Shown here: piece by piece, positions 1-8,676 of the stretch
How the letters are laid out: each line of letters opens with the position of its first letter
Numbering within the stretch: the stretch's first letter is position 1
Assembly: GCA_002342065.1 (NCBI GenBank)
Contig: DDPF01000013.1
Location: 186,001-250,000, forward strand
Origin: Bacteroidetes bacterium UBA2475
GTDB lineage: Bacteria > Bacteroidota > Bacteroidia > B-17B0 > Aurantibacillaceae
Direction of reading: 5' to 3'
DNA: 64,000 nt
Notes under the pieces: generated by a model
What the model saw: the letters and a program-made list of their open reading frames with translations, nothing else
Databases searched by the model: none
Told to the model about the DNA's origin: nothing
Position numbers and translations under genes: made by a program

Positions 1-2
1 AC

Positions 3-1751
3 TCGGCTGTTAACATGCTGGTTACTCTTAACGAACTGCCGGTTCAGAAAGAAAAATTCATAAAATGCCGCTTACAGGTAAACGAGGTTAAAACCAAAAC
101 AGGTTATAAAAAAGCAAACGGAACGATCTTTGGTTATTTTAAACGCTCTACTTCTGATCAAAAATTAAAAGCAGGCGCGACCTTTATTATAAAAACAAAA
201 CTGTTGGCTGTTAACGGACCACAAAACCCTTATGAATTTAATTATCAAAACTATTTATACAACAAACATATTTATCATACTGCTTTTATAGATAAAGACG
301 CTTATGAAGTTTTAAATGTACCAGTTCAGCTAAATCCAATTTGGTATTATGGTTTAAAAATAAAAGATCACATTCTTCAACAATTAAAGAATAGCGAACT
401 CAGCGCCGATGCTTACGGCATTTGTGCTGCATTGTTAACCGGCTATGATGATGAAATTGATAAACAGGTGGTAGAATCCTTCTCGCATTCGGGTACGCTG
501 CATGTTCTTTCTGTTTCGGGTTTACACACAGGTTTGATCTATTTGGTATTAAGTTTTTTATTTGACCTTATTGATAAGAAAAGAAGATACAAGATCCTTA
601 AATTTTCTTTGATCACTTTTTTATTATGGACCTTTGCGCTCATCACCGGCTTTTCGGCACCAGTATTAAGAGCAGTAATTATGTTCAATTTATTAGGTTT
701 TGGAAAGATCTTCTTTCGGACTGATCATCGTAACCAGATAAATATATTGCTAGTCTCTGCTTTTATCTTATTGTGTTACGATCCTTTCTTTATAACGGAT
801 GTTGGGTTTTTATTAAGCTATTTTGCGGTGTTTGGTTTGTTATACTTTCAACCGAAATTAGAAGCCAACTGGCAACCCGAAAATTATTTTCTGAAAAAAC
901 TCTGGCAGGCCACAACGGTCTCTTTTGCTGCAACCATAGCAACATTGCCTTTAACCCTGTTTTTCTTCAAACAATTCCCACTTTGGTTCTTTATTTGTAA
1001 TATTTTGGTTGTGCCTGCCAGCTTTGTTATTTTATTACTGGCAGCTTTAATTGTTTTTAAAATGGGCTTTGTTGCTGTATTGGTCAATTACCTGGTTAAA
1101 GGACTCATTGCATTTATTACATTTTTTAATTCTGCTGAATATGGTTTTATTGACAGCATTGATTTTAGTTTTTACGATGCCATCTTCTTATCCTTTTTCA
1201 TTATTGTAGTAACACTTTCTATTCAAAACCGCTCATATCGTTTATCTGTTGCTTGCCTCGTCTTACTTATCTGGTGGCAGCTCTCTGCTTTATTTTTGTC
1301 TTTTAATTCGAAGACAGAGGATCTCTTAACCATTTATCAGATAAGTAAACACCAAACTATAGTTGTAAAGAATAAACAGCAGACAACGGTTAATGCCTTA
1401 GACTCTTCCAACTTTATGTTCCATATTAAGCCGCACGTTACTTCATTCAACAATACAAAACTTAACGTGAATGAATTTAATTATGTAAAAAAGGGTGATA
1501 AACAGATCTTAATTCTAAATAAACCAAACCACTGGCCGGATATATCTTTAGCAAAGATCGATTTATTGGTGCTTGCCAACAATTACAGGCTAAGAACTAA
1601 TGATATTGAAGCTTTTACTGACCTTAAAACGATAGTAGTTGATGGTTCAAATAATAATTTTTCTATTAAAGAAATAGAGGAATTATGTCGTAAATTTGAT
1701 ATTGAATTAATTAAGACAAAACAGCGGGGAGCCTATATCCTTAATTTATAA
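3..1751 (+). CDS. comEC: ComEC/Rec2-family DNA-uptake channel, 5' end outside window
   Basis: Inner-membrane channel that moves single-stranded DNA into the cytoplasm during natural transformation. The frame is open from base 3, so the true start lies before the window; residues here are counted from the Met at base 15. Residues 1-100 form the soluble DUF4131-like part. Residues about 125-435 are very hydrophobic with many membrane helices and carry the family signature SGLHTGLIY near residue 169. The last 140 residues sit where other ComEC proteins have a metallo-beta-lactamase domain, but I see no HxHxDH metal motif, so that domain is degenerate or lost. The stop overlaps the next start (TAATG), so the two genes are probably translated together. 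Family call is firm; competence in this organism is inference. Confidence 0.9.
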   Translation, partial: SAVNMLVTLNELPVQKEKFIKCRLQVNEVKTKTGYKKANGTIFGYFKRSTSDQKLKAGATFIIKTKLLAVNGPQNPYEFNYQNYLYNKHIYHTAFIDKDAYEVLNVPVQLNPIWYYGLKIKDHILQQLKNSELSADAYGICAALLTGYDDEIDKQVVESFSHSGTLHVLSVSGLHTGLIYLVLSFLFDLIDKKRRYKILKFSLITFLLWTFALITGFSAPVLRAVIMFNLLGFGKIFFRTDHRNQINILLVSAFILLCYDPFFITDVGFLLSYFAVFGLLYFQPKLEANWQPENYFLKKLWQATTVSFAATIATLPLTLFFFKQFPLWFFICNILVVPASFVILLLAALIVFKMGFVAVLVNYLVKGLIAFITFFNSAEYGFIDSIDFSFYDAIFLSFFIIVVTLSIQNRSYRLSVACLVLLIWWQLSALFLSFNSKTEDLLTIYQISKHQTIVVKNKQQTTVNALDSSNFMFHIKPHVTSFNNTKLNVNEFNYVKKGDKQILILNKPNHWPDISLAKIDLLVLANNYRLRTNDIEAFTDLKTIVVDGSNNNFSIKEIEELCRKFDIELIKTKQRGAYILNL

Positions 1752-2743
1752 TGAAACTCAGAATTGGTGATAAGGTTAGATTTTTGAATGAGACCGGCGA
1801 AGGTGTTGTTTCGCGTATAAAAGATAAACTCTCGGTGTTTGTTGAAATGCAGGATGGTTTCGAGATTCCATACTTAGCCACTCAATTAGTTCCTATTCAT
1901 ACCGAACTGATAATTGATAAAGATGCCGATAATATTGAGTTGAACCCTGAAGCTCATGTAAATGACGCCGTTTATTTAATTATTGAGACCGATCATGAAT
2001 TACCCACACTAATTAATGATTATAAGATCTATTTATTTAACTCTTCTTCTTACAATGTTTTGTTCTCCTATTCTATAAAAGATGAAGAATATTTTCAAAC
2101 GCTTAAACATGGCGAGTTGGGCGCGTACCAAAAGATCTTACTAAAGCAAGTAAAGATCCAGTTCTTTAAAGATTACAGTTACCATAAAATAGAATGTTTG
2201 TTTTATAAGAACACACATTTTAAAACACAAATGCCAATTGCAGAAATTGTAAATATCAGTCCAAGAACCCTTGCAGAATCGAAAGCCATTAAGCACGATG
2301 AATTTAAATTCCCTGTGTATGGTTTTTTATTAAAAGAAGAATTTGTGATGCAAACCAATGTAGAGCAGGAGCTAAGCCTGGTTGATATTGCTAAATTAAA
2401 AAGTATTAAAGAATTTAATTCGCGCGCAAAGACCTCTAAATCAAATAAAGAATACCTTAAGTCACTGGAAAAAGAAGTTGATCTTCATATTACAGAATTG
2501 ATCGAAAATCCGGAAGGTTTAAGTAATTTTGAGATGCTAAATATCCAGTTAGAGAAATTTGATAACGAGCTTGATAACGCCATTTTAAAGAACATGAAAA
2601 AAATTGTTTTTATTCACGGTGTTGGCAATGGCAGGTTAAAGCAGGAAATTATTGAACGCTTAAAAAAAACAAAAGGAGTAACGTATCACGATGGCTCGTA
2701 TAAAGATTACGGCTTTGGTGCAACACAAGTAAATATTTTATAA
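1751..2743 (+). CDS. DUF2027 and Smr-domain protein
   Basis: Two-part protein of 330 residues common in Bacteroidota. Residues 1-60 look like a small beta-barrel (KLRIGDKVRFLNETGEG start), the middle is the DUF2027 region, and the end is a Smr domain with DLHI near residue 243 and HGVGNGRLK near 290, the motifs of the MutS2/Smr nuclease fold. Smr domains bind or nick nucleic acid, often ribosome- or recombination-linked; which applies here cannot be read from sequence. It shares one base with the upstream comEC stop codon, so coupled translation is likely. Confidence 0.85.
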   Translation: MKLRIGDKVRFLNETGEGVVSRIKDKLSVFVEMQDGFEIPYLATQLVPIHTELIIDKDADNIELNPEAHVNDAVYLIIETDHELPTLINDYKIYLFNSSSYNVLFSYSIKDEEYFQTLKHGELGAYQKILLKQVKIQFFKDYSYHKIECLFYKNTHFKTQMPIAEIVNISPRTLAESKAIKHDEFKFPVYGFLLKEEFVMQTNVEQELSLVDIAKLKSIKEFNSRAKTSKSNKEYLKSLEKEVDLHITELIENPEGLSNFEMLNIQLEKFDNELDNAILKNMKKIVFIHGVGNGRLKQEIIERLKKTKGVTYHDGSYKDYGFGATQVNIL

Positions 2744-2772
2744 TTTAAAATTTTTAATCTATAATTTCATAT

Positions 2773-3984
2773 ATGATCCCATTTTCACCACCCCGCATCG
2801 ACGATAAAATTTGTAACGAAGTTGTTGCCGTTTTAAAAAGCGGTTGGATAACAACAGGTCCACGCACAAAATTATTCGAAAAAAAGATAACAGAATACTG
2901 TGGTAATAAAAGTACTTTATGTTTAAACTCTGCAACTGCTGGTCTTGAGATCATGCTCCGCTGGTTTGGTGTTAAAGAAGGTGATGAAGTTATTTTACCG
3001 GCTTATACCTATTCAGCTACAGCAAATGTGATCATTCACGTTGGTGCTAAACCTGTTTTTGTAGATGTAAATGCTAACGATTTTAATATTTCTGTTGCAA
3101 ACATTGAAAAAGCTATTACATCAAAAACAAAAGTTATTATGCCTGTAGATTTTGCCGGCTGGCCTTGTGATTACAATGAGATGAACGAACTGGTTGTAAA
3201 ACACAAAAGTAAATTTGTTGCCGGTGATAATGAGAACCAAAAAAAATTAGGAAGGATCTTAATTTTAAGTGACTCTGCTCATTCTTATGGAGCAACTTAC
3301 AATGGTAAAAAAACAGGTTCATTAACTGATATCAGTGTTTTTTCTTTTCATGCAGTGAAGAATTTAACAACAGCCGAAGGCGGTGCAGTAGCTTTAAATT
3401 TACCCGCACCATTTGATAATGAGGCAGAGTACAAAAAATTATGTGTATCCACCTTACATGGTCAGAATAAAGATGCGCTTGCAAAAACACAAAAAGGTAA
3501 CTGGCGCTACGATATTGTTGAGGCCGGTTACAAATGCAACATGACAGACATTTGCGCTGCTATTGGTCTTATTGAGATAGAGCGTTATGATAGCGACACA
3601 TTAATAAAACGAAAACACATTGTAGATTCTTATAATAGTTTATTAAAGAATGATGTGCGCTTAGAACTTCCTGTTTTTGAAACTGAAACTAAAACGAGTT
3701 GTTATCATTTATATCCATTAAGAATAAAAAATGCAACAGAAGCGCAACGTGACGCTATTATGCAGCATATTTTTGATGCTGATGTAAGTGTGAACGTACA
3801 TTTTTTGCCGGTACCGGGCATGACCTTTTATAAAAATCTTGGATATAACGTAACAGATTATAAAACAACCTGCGATATCTCGAGCCGCGAAATTTCTTTA
3901 CCAATATTTTATGATCTTACAGATGAACAAATTAAAACTGTTGTGAACGCCTTAATTAACGCAGTAAATAAAGTAATTAAATAA
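2773..3984 (+). CDS. DegT/DnrJ/EryC1/StrS-type sugar aminotransferase
   Basis: PLP-dependent aminotransferase (403 residues) that puts an amino group on a nucleotide-linked keto sugar for surface glycans. Visible family marks: the N-terminal PFSPPRIDD..VVAVLKSGWITTGP pattern, cofactor Asp/His in LSDSAHSYGA, and the Schiff-base lysine K196 in SFHAVKNLTTAEGG. An insert between DFAGWPCDY and LILSDSAHSYGA is typical of one DegT subgroup. Its stop abuts the start of the sugar-phosphate transferase with no gap. The pair resembles PglE/PglC of amino-sugar glycosylation pathways. The exact sugar is unknown. Confidence 0.9.
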   Translation: MIPFSPPRIDDKICNEVVAVLKSGWITTGPRTKLFEKKITEYCGNKSTLCLNSATAGLEIMLRWFGVKEGDEVILPAYTYSATANVIIHVGAKPVFVDVNANDFNISVANIEKAITSKTKVIMPVDFAGWPCDYNEMNELVVKHKSKFVAGDNENQKKLGRILILSDSAHSYGATYNGKKTGSLTDISVFSFHAVKNLTTAEGGAVALNLPAPFDNEAEYKKLCVSTLHGQNKDALAKTQKGNWRYDIVEAGYKCNMTDICAAIGLIEIERYDSDTLIKRKHIVDSYNSLLKNDVRLELPVFETETKTSCYHLYPLRIKNATEAQRDAIMQHIFDADVSVNVHFLPVPGMTFYKNLGYNVTDYKTTCDISSREISLPIFYDLTDEQIKTVVNALINAVNKVIK

Positions 3985-4635
3985 ATGCTTGACGAAATAG
4001 TGGCAGAGGGTGCAGGATTTGCTTTGGAAGCTATGATACATTCAAAACCAAAACGCATATTTGATGTTTTTTGTTCTGTCATCGGGATGATCGTATTATT
4101 TCCATTTTTCTTTTTAATTGCATTTTTAGTTGCTCTTACAAGCGGTTTTCCGGTTTTTTATATTCAGCAAAGAGTAGGGAGGGGTAATGAAGATTTTGGG
4201 CTCTTCAAATTTCGCACTATGAAAATGAATGCAGAAAAAGCTGGTCTGTTAACAGTTGGCGGAAGAGATCCCCGAATTACAAAAATTGGTTATTATTTAC
4301 GTAAATATAAACTCGATGAACTACCACAACTTTTAAATGTGTTTATGGGCGATATGAGCCTGGTTGGTCCGCGCCCTGAAGTACGCAAGTACGTTAACAT
4401 TTACAACGACGAACAAAAAAAAGTATTACTTGTAAAACCGGGTATTACCGATCTTGCTTCTTTAGAATATTTTAGCGAGAATGAATTGTTAGCTAAGTCT
4501 GCCAATCCCGAAGAAACTTATATTAAAGAAATTATGCCCGCTAAACTAGAGCTCAATAAAAAATACATTTCTCAAATGAGTTTGGGGACTGATCTTAAAA
4601 TTATTTTAAGGACGTTGAAGAGAATAGTTTCTTGA
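3985..4635 (+). CDS. initiating sugar-phosphate transferase (WbaP/PglC family)
   Basis: Membrane enzyme that moves a sugar-1-phosphate from a nucleotide sugar to undecaprenyl phosphate, the first step of a lipid-linked glycan. The 216 residues have one strong hydrophobic segment (about 30-52), then family motifs: GRGNEDFGLFKFRTM, KYKLDELPQLLNVF and LVGPRPE, followed by the KPGITDLAS region. It starts on the base after the aminotransferase stop, so the two are co-transcribed. No flippase, polymerase or glycosyltransferase follows directly, so the rest of the pathway is encoded elsewhere. Confidence 0.92.
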   Translation: MLDEIVAEGAGFALEAMIHSKPKRIFDVFCSVIGMIVLFPFFFLIAFLVALTSGFPVFYIQQRVGRGNEDFGLFKFRTMKMNAEKAGLLTVGGRDPRITKIGYYLRKYKLDELPQLLNVFMGDMSLVGPRPEVRKYVNIYNDEQKKVLLVKPGITDLASLEYFSENELLAKSANPEETYIKEIMPAKLELNKKYISQMSLGTDLKIILRTLKRIVS

Positions 4636-4679
4636 TCTGGAATCAACCGAACACCTCTACGATCTGATTTTTATAGTCA

Positions 4680-5702
4680 TCATAAATCTTTGTCTATTGG
4701 AAGATTCTTTTCCATAACCTCTTCTCGTACAATTTTATAAATCTGTTTTCCTTTTTTTGACAAAGTCCAGTATTCGTTATTATCAGCTACTTTATGCTGT
4801 TTATTAGACGGTTCGATTAAATTCAAAACATTCAAATCCGCAAGAATTTTCCGAACAGTATTTGACGGTGTTGCCCATTCAGCTCTTACCTTCGTTGTAT
4901 CTCTTGGATTGAATACTATTCCTAATATTCTTGAACATTTTTCAAGAGAATTCTCAATTAACATTTCTGGCGCTAAAACATTAAAAATTTGAAACAAAGT
5001 ATATTCAGTTCTATCCTTCCAGTCAGTTTCACCGATATAAAAAAACTGCAACTGCCTTTTATTATGTCTTAGTATAGTAAGAATTTTCTTTTCTTCTTTC
5101 TTTTCATCTAAATTAGATTGAGTATTTGCTTTTTCAATCTCATTTCTCAACTCGGAGTTTTCTTTACTTAGCCTAGAAATTTCGGCAAGTATTTCCGGCC
5201 CATTGTATTTATTTGCTCTAACCCAACCAACTCTTGGATTTGTATTAAATTGCTTCATAAGAGCAATAGAAGTTTTACCGTAAAGATCTGTCTTGTTATC
5301 CCAAAAAGCAATAATCTTTTTCTTAATTTTCTCTTTAAAAGCTTTTAAGGCCTTTACTTTTTTAGGTTCTTTATCTATTTTGAATGCCGGCCAAGAAACA
5401 CTTTCGTTAATTAAAAAACCTAAAGTTGGTATATTAATGGATGAAGCGTAATCATATTCTTTTTCGGTATAACTGATGTTCCCATCAAGAGAACCATAAC
5501 GATGTGCAACAATTACAATGTAATAATCACTATCATCAATTTGTTTTTTAATTAAACTCCATTGTTCTTCATCACCAGCACTAAACATTTCCATACCAAC
5601 CGGAATATGTCCCATTTCAAGAATAGACTTGATAACAATATCTCTATCCTCTTTTAAGTCTTCGTAAGTGGAAGATACAAAGATTTGATATTTTGTCTTC
5701 AT
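4680..5702 (-). CDS. DUF4062 protein with C-terminal winged-helix-like region
   Basis: 340 residues. Residues 1-100 match DUF4062 very well (IFVSSTYEDLKEDRD, GMEMFSAGDEEQW, DDSDYYIVIVAHRYGSLD, SYTEKEYDYA); this Rossmann-like fold is related to TIR/SLOG-type sensor domains and occurs in predicted NTPase and defence-linked proteins. Residues about 175-210 are a charged coiled coil. Residues about 225-330 look like a winged helix: a helix around SNTVRKILADLNVLNLIE, then a wing ending EYWTLSKKGKQIY. No enzymatic motif is evident. It stands alone on the minus strand between unrelated genes, behind a promoter whose spacer is a perfect palindrome. Function unknown; self-repression or a stress/defence role are hypotheses. 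Confidence 0.85.
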   Translation of the reverse strand: MKTKYQIFVSSTYEDLKEDRDIVIKSILEMGHIPVGMEMFSAGDEEQWSLIKKQIDDSDYYIVIVAHRYGSLDGNISYTEKEYDYASSINIPTLGFLINESVSWPAFKIDKEPKKVKALKAFKEKIKKKIIAFWDNKTDLYGKTSIALMKQFNTNPRVGWVRANKYNGPEILAEISRLSKENSELRNEIEKANTQSNLDEKKEEKKILTILRHNKRQLQFFYIGETDWKDRTEYTLFQIFNVLAPEMLIENSLEKCSRILGIVFNPRDTTKVRAEWATPSNTVRKILADLNVLNLIEPSNKQHKVADNNEYWTLSKKGKQIYKIVREEVMEKNLPIDKDL

Positions 5703-5723
5703 AAGTTGCTTCAGTTATTTTAA

Positions 5724-5753
5724 TAAATATAACAAATTATTATAATTTGTCAA
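5724..5753 (-). promoter_or_regulatory. promoter of the DUF4062 gene
   Basis: Read on the minus strand: TTG (5753-5751), a 19-base spacer (5750-5732), then TATATTTA (5731-5724), one base off the Bacteroidota -7 box TAnnTTTG. The start codon lies 21 bases further on. Spacing matches the known TTG-N17..23-TAnnTTTG form. Confidence 0.6.
5732..5750. promoter_or_regulatory. perfect 19-bp palindromic operator candidate
   Basis: ACAAATTAT, one T, then ATAATTTGT: two perfect 9-base arms around a single base. It occupies exactly the spacer between the -33 and -7 boxes of the DUF4062 promoter, the position where a dimeric repressor would block RNA polymerase. Confidence 0.6.
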
Positions 5754-5764
5754 ATAAATAGAAA

Positions 5765-6403
5765 TTAACCCAACGCCTTAACGATCTTCTCTTTAGATTC
5801 CTTACTTACGGGAGCGTTATTGCGGCTTATCCATTCGTTAATGGCAATTAAGAATGCTGCTTTATCTTTAATGTGAATTAATTTTACCTGAAAAGCTTTC
5901 TTATCTTTTTTTACAAAGTAAAATATCTCGTGCCTGAATTCGATGATCTCAATTTCGGATGCAAAGATCTTTTTTAAACGGCTCTCGGCAAACAATAAAT
6001 AGTTGGCATAAATACTAATAAAACATAAGCCTTTTTTGTATTTAATAAGTAATACAATTAACTCTGTTAAAGCTATAATTAAACAAATAACGTACAGGTA
6101 TTTTGCTTTACTGCCACTTGTATAAAGCATTAATGCAAAGGTTATAAATATGCTGGCTTTTAAAACACGTATGGCAACCAGGCTAAATGTAAAATAAGAA
6201 AAACGTTGCACCGGTAAAGCTGCTTTGTAACTTGCATTTAAAACCTCGTAACAGCTTAAAAAAATGTAAGCTAATCCAAAAATGAGTTGTATTTGTAAAA
6301 GCTCCTTCCAGTTAAACCAACTATAAAAAAAATTAAATGCCGATAGTACAACAATGGCAATAAGCAGTAGATTTTTTCCTATAGAGGCAAGTGCTGAATT
6401 CAT
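5765..6403 (-). CDS. unknown membrane protein, four membrane helices
   Basis: Not recognised. 212 residues: hydrophobic segments at about 8-28, 35-52, 72-95 and 102-120, then a soluble C-terminal part of about 90 residues ending in a region rich in Lys and Ala. The soluble part alternates strand-like and helical stretches and could be a small PH-like fold, but no signature residue supports that. It reads toward the DUF4062 gene in the same direction, but the DUF4062 gene has its own promoter in the 62-base gap. It is divergent from BatA. Confidence 0.65.
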   Translation of the reverse strand: MNSALASIGKNLLLIAIVVLSAFNFFYSWFNWKELLQIQLIFGLAYIFLSCYEVLNASYKAALPVQRFSYFTFSLVAIRVLKASIFITFALMLYTSGSKAKYLYVICLIIALTELIVLLIKYKKGLCFISIYANYLLFAESRLKKIFASEIEIIEFRHEIFYFVKKDKKAFQVKLIHIKDKAAFLIAINEWISRNNAPVSKESKEKIVKALG

Positions 6404-6432
6404 TGGCGCAAACTTACGAATTAATTAAGTTC

Positions 6433-6455
6433 AAAGTTTGGAAAGTTTAAAGTTT
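6433..6455. repeat. AAAGTTT triple repeat between divergent genes
   Basis: Three copies of AAAGTTT (starting 6433, 6442, 6449) in the gap between the divergent membrane protein and BatA. Simple A/T-rich tandem repeats of this kind are common between Bacteroidota genes. No function can be assigned. Confidence 0.5.
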
Positions 6456-6550
6456 TTAGCGCTTAGGTCATGAGTCACGTGTCCTGCATCCTTTGTCAAT
6501 AAAGCAAAGCACTGTTTTAAGGTTATTTAAGAAAAATCAAGAATTCTTCC

Positions 6551-6580
6551 TTGTAAAACCGCAGCAAATTTGTAACTTTA
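6551..6580 (+). promoter_or_regulatory. promoter of the BatA gene
   Basis: TTG (6551-6553), exactly 19 bases, then TAACTTTA (6573-6580), one base from the -7 consensus TAnnTTTG. The box ends only 6 bases before the first ATG (6587), so transcription probably starts at or next to the start codon. Confidence 0.55.
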
Positions 6581-6586
6581 TGGTCT

Positions 6587-8638
6587 ATGATGTTTGTTTA
6601 TCCCGCATTTATATGGGCTTTAGCGGCGGTTGCAATTCCAATTATAATTCATTTATTTAATTTCAGGCGTTATAAAAAGGTTTACTTTACTAACGTCAAA
6701 TTTTTAAAAGAATTACAGCATCAAAGTAAATCCAAATCACGTTTAAGAGAGATCCTTGTTCTAATTGCCCGTTGCCTGGCCATTGCCTGTCTTGTTCTGG
6801 CGTTTTGCCAGCCAGTACTTTTTGATAAGGACACCGTTATTACCAATACAGGCGCAAAAGCGGTAAGTATTTACATTGACAACTCCTTTAGTATGGAGAA
6901 CGTTAATAAACAAGGTCCGTTATTAGAAATTGCAAAGAACAAAGCAAAAGAGATCATTAAAGCCTTTGGTAACGGTGATAAATTCCAAGTAATTACCAAC
7001 GATTTTGAAGGCAAACACCAGCGTTTTAATTCTAAAGAAGATGCTATTAATGTTATAGATGAAGTAAAGATATCTTCTGCCACACGTTTATATAGCGATG
7101 TTTTAAAACGTCAGACAGAATTTTTAAGATCCTCGAACCTTGCAGATCAAAAGATTCACGCTTTAAGCGATGCGCAGGAAACAACTTTTAATTTAAACGA
7201 AATACAGAACGACACAACGGTTAAAGTAACTATTGTACCTCTAAATGCTAACGAAGTAAACAATATTTATATTGATACCTGTTGGTTTGAGACACCTTTA
7301 CAGCAAAAAGGCTTCATTCAAAAATTACATGCCAACATTGTAAACTATGGTAATACTAACCTTGAGATAGGTTCGGCCAAACTATTTTTAAATAAACAAC
7401 AAATTGCCATCAGCTCTTTTTCTGTAGAAGCAAATTCAAAAAAAGAGATCCAATTTACTTTTGAGTGCAAAAAAGAAGGCGTTAATTACGGTTCTATAAA
7501 AATTGAGGACTTCCCAATAACCTTTGATGACGAATTGTTCTTTGCTTTTAATTCTAAAGTAAATGTGTCTGTTTGTTTAATAAGCGGTAAAGATCAAACA
7601 CAGGATAATGCTATTGCCACCCTCTTTAAAACAGATAGTTTATTTAAACTAAATTCTTTCTCAGAACAAGCCATCGATTTTGGCGCTTTTAAAACCAGCG
7701 ATGTGGTTATTTTAAACCAGCTGGCAGAGCTTAGCAGCGGCCTAATGGCAGAAGTGACAAAGTTTACAGGCACAGGCGGTTCGGTGGTTTTTATTCCTTC
7801 ACAAAATGCTAATATAGTTTCATACAACCAGGGACTAAACATGCTGCAAATGCCAAATTTAGTGGCTTTGGATAGCAGCAAATTAAAAGTTGATAAAATA
7901 GAACTGGCCTCTAAATTTTACGCCGGGGTTTTCGAGAAAGTAAGCGACCGTTTGAATTTACCCGTGGTTACAAATCATTTTAAAGTGACAAGAACAAACA
8001 ATATGGATTTTGAAACTATTTTAATGCTTCAAAACTCAGATGCTTTATTTGGCCTGAGCAGGAAGGATAATGCTTTGGTTTATTTGTTCACTGTGCCTTT
8101 GAATGAGAAGTGTACTAATTTTCCTAAGCACGCGCTGTTCGTACCAACGTTTTACCAAATATGTTTTAATAGTCTAAAATCGGTGCCATTATCTTACCAG
8201 GCAAGTTCCAATGTTGTAATTAATATTAAGAACGACATGGCCTCTGTTGATCAACCACCACATATAAAACAAGTTGGTGGTTTGTTGGATGTTATCCCTG
8301 AATCAAGAGCGTTAAATAACGGAATGGCCTTGTACACACAACGCCAAATAAATTCGCCCGGCTTTTTTGAAGTGCAGCGTAACAACACCTTATTATTGCC
8401 TTTGGCCTTTAATTATTCGCGGAAAGAATCAAATTTAAAGTGCAGAGATATTGAACAATTAAAGAAGATAATTGACGATAAAGCCTTTAAGAACATACAG
8501 TTAATTGAAGATACGAGTGAAGATATAACCAGCCAGATCCAGCAGGGGGCCGAGGGTAAAAAACTGTGGAAAATATTTATTATCTTAACCTTGTTGTTTA
8601 TAGGAATTGAAATAGCTTTACTACGATTTTTAAAATAA
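6587..8638 (+). CDS. BatA-domain membrane protein
   Basis: 683 residues. Residues 1-78 are the aerotolerance-regulator N-terminal (BatA) region: a helix (FIWALAAVAIPIIIHLFNF), a basic linker, and a second helix (LVLIARCLAIACLVLAFCQP). A von Willebrand-like segment follows with YIDNSFSMEN, resembling the DxSxS metal site, then a long periplasmic region and a last helix (about 660-680). Such proteins form part of Bat-type complexes linked to envelope integrity and MoxR ATPases, but no MoxR gene is near. Two adjacent ATG codons (6587, 6590) are both possible starts. The next gene, a dihydroorotase homologue, follows after 38 bases. Confidence 0.85.
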   Translation: MMFVYPAFIWALAAVAIPIIIHLFNFRRYKKVYFTNVKFLKELQHQSKSKSRLREILVLIARCLAIACLVLAFCQPVLFDKDTVITNTGAKAVSIYIDNSFSMENVNKQGPLLEIAKNKAKEIIKAFGNGDKFQVITNDFEGKHQRFNSKEDAINVIDEVKISSATRLYSDVLKRQTEFLRSSNLADQKIHALSDAQETTFNLNEIQNDTTVKVTIVPLNANEVNNIYIDTCWFETPLQQKGFIQKLHANIVNYGNTNLEIGSAKLFLNKQQIAISSFSVEANSKKEIQFTFECKKEGVNYGSIKIEDFPITFDDELFFAFNSKVNVSVCLISGKDQTQDNAIATLFKTDSLFKLNSFSEQAIDFGAFKTSDVVILNQLAELSSGLMAEVTKFTGTGGSVVFIPSQNANIVSYNQGLNMLQMPNLVALDSSKLKVDKIELASKFYAGVFEKVSDRLNLPVVTNHFKVTRTNNMDFETILMLQNSDALFGLSRKDNALVYLFTVPLNEKCTNFPKHALFVPTFYQICFNSLKSVPLSYQASSNVVINIKNDMASVDQPPHIKQVGGLLDVIPESRALNNGMALYTQRQINSPGFFEVQRNNTLLLPLAFNYSRKESNLKCRDIEQLKKIIDDKAFKNIQLIEDTSEDITSQIQQGAEGKKLWKIFIILTLLFIGIEIALLRFLK

Positions 8639-8676
8639 CCGATGAAGAAAATTTTCATCATAATAAAAAATAGAAA

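Noticed and set aside
4680..6403. Multi-gene defence island around the DUF4062 gene
   Set aside because: The neighbours are a sugar transferase, an unknown membrane protein and BatA; no nuclease, helicase, methylase or other defence family is present.
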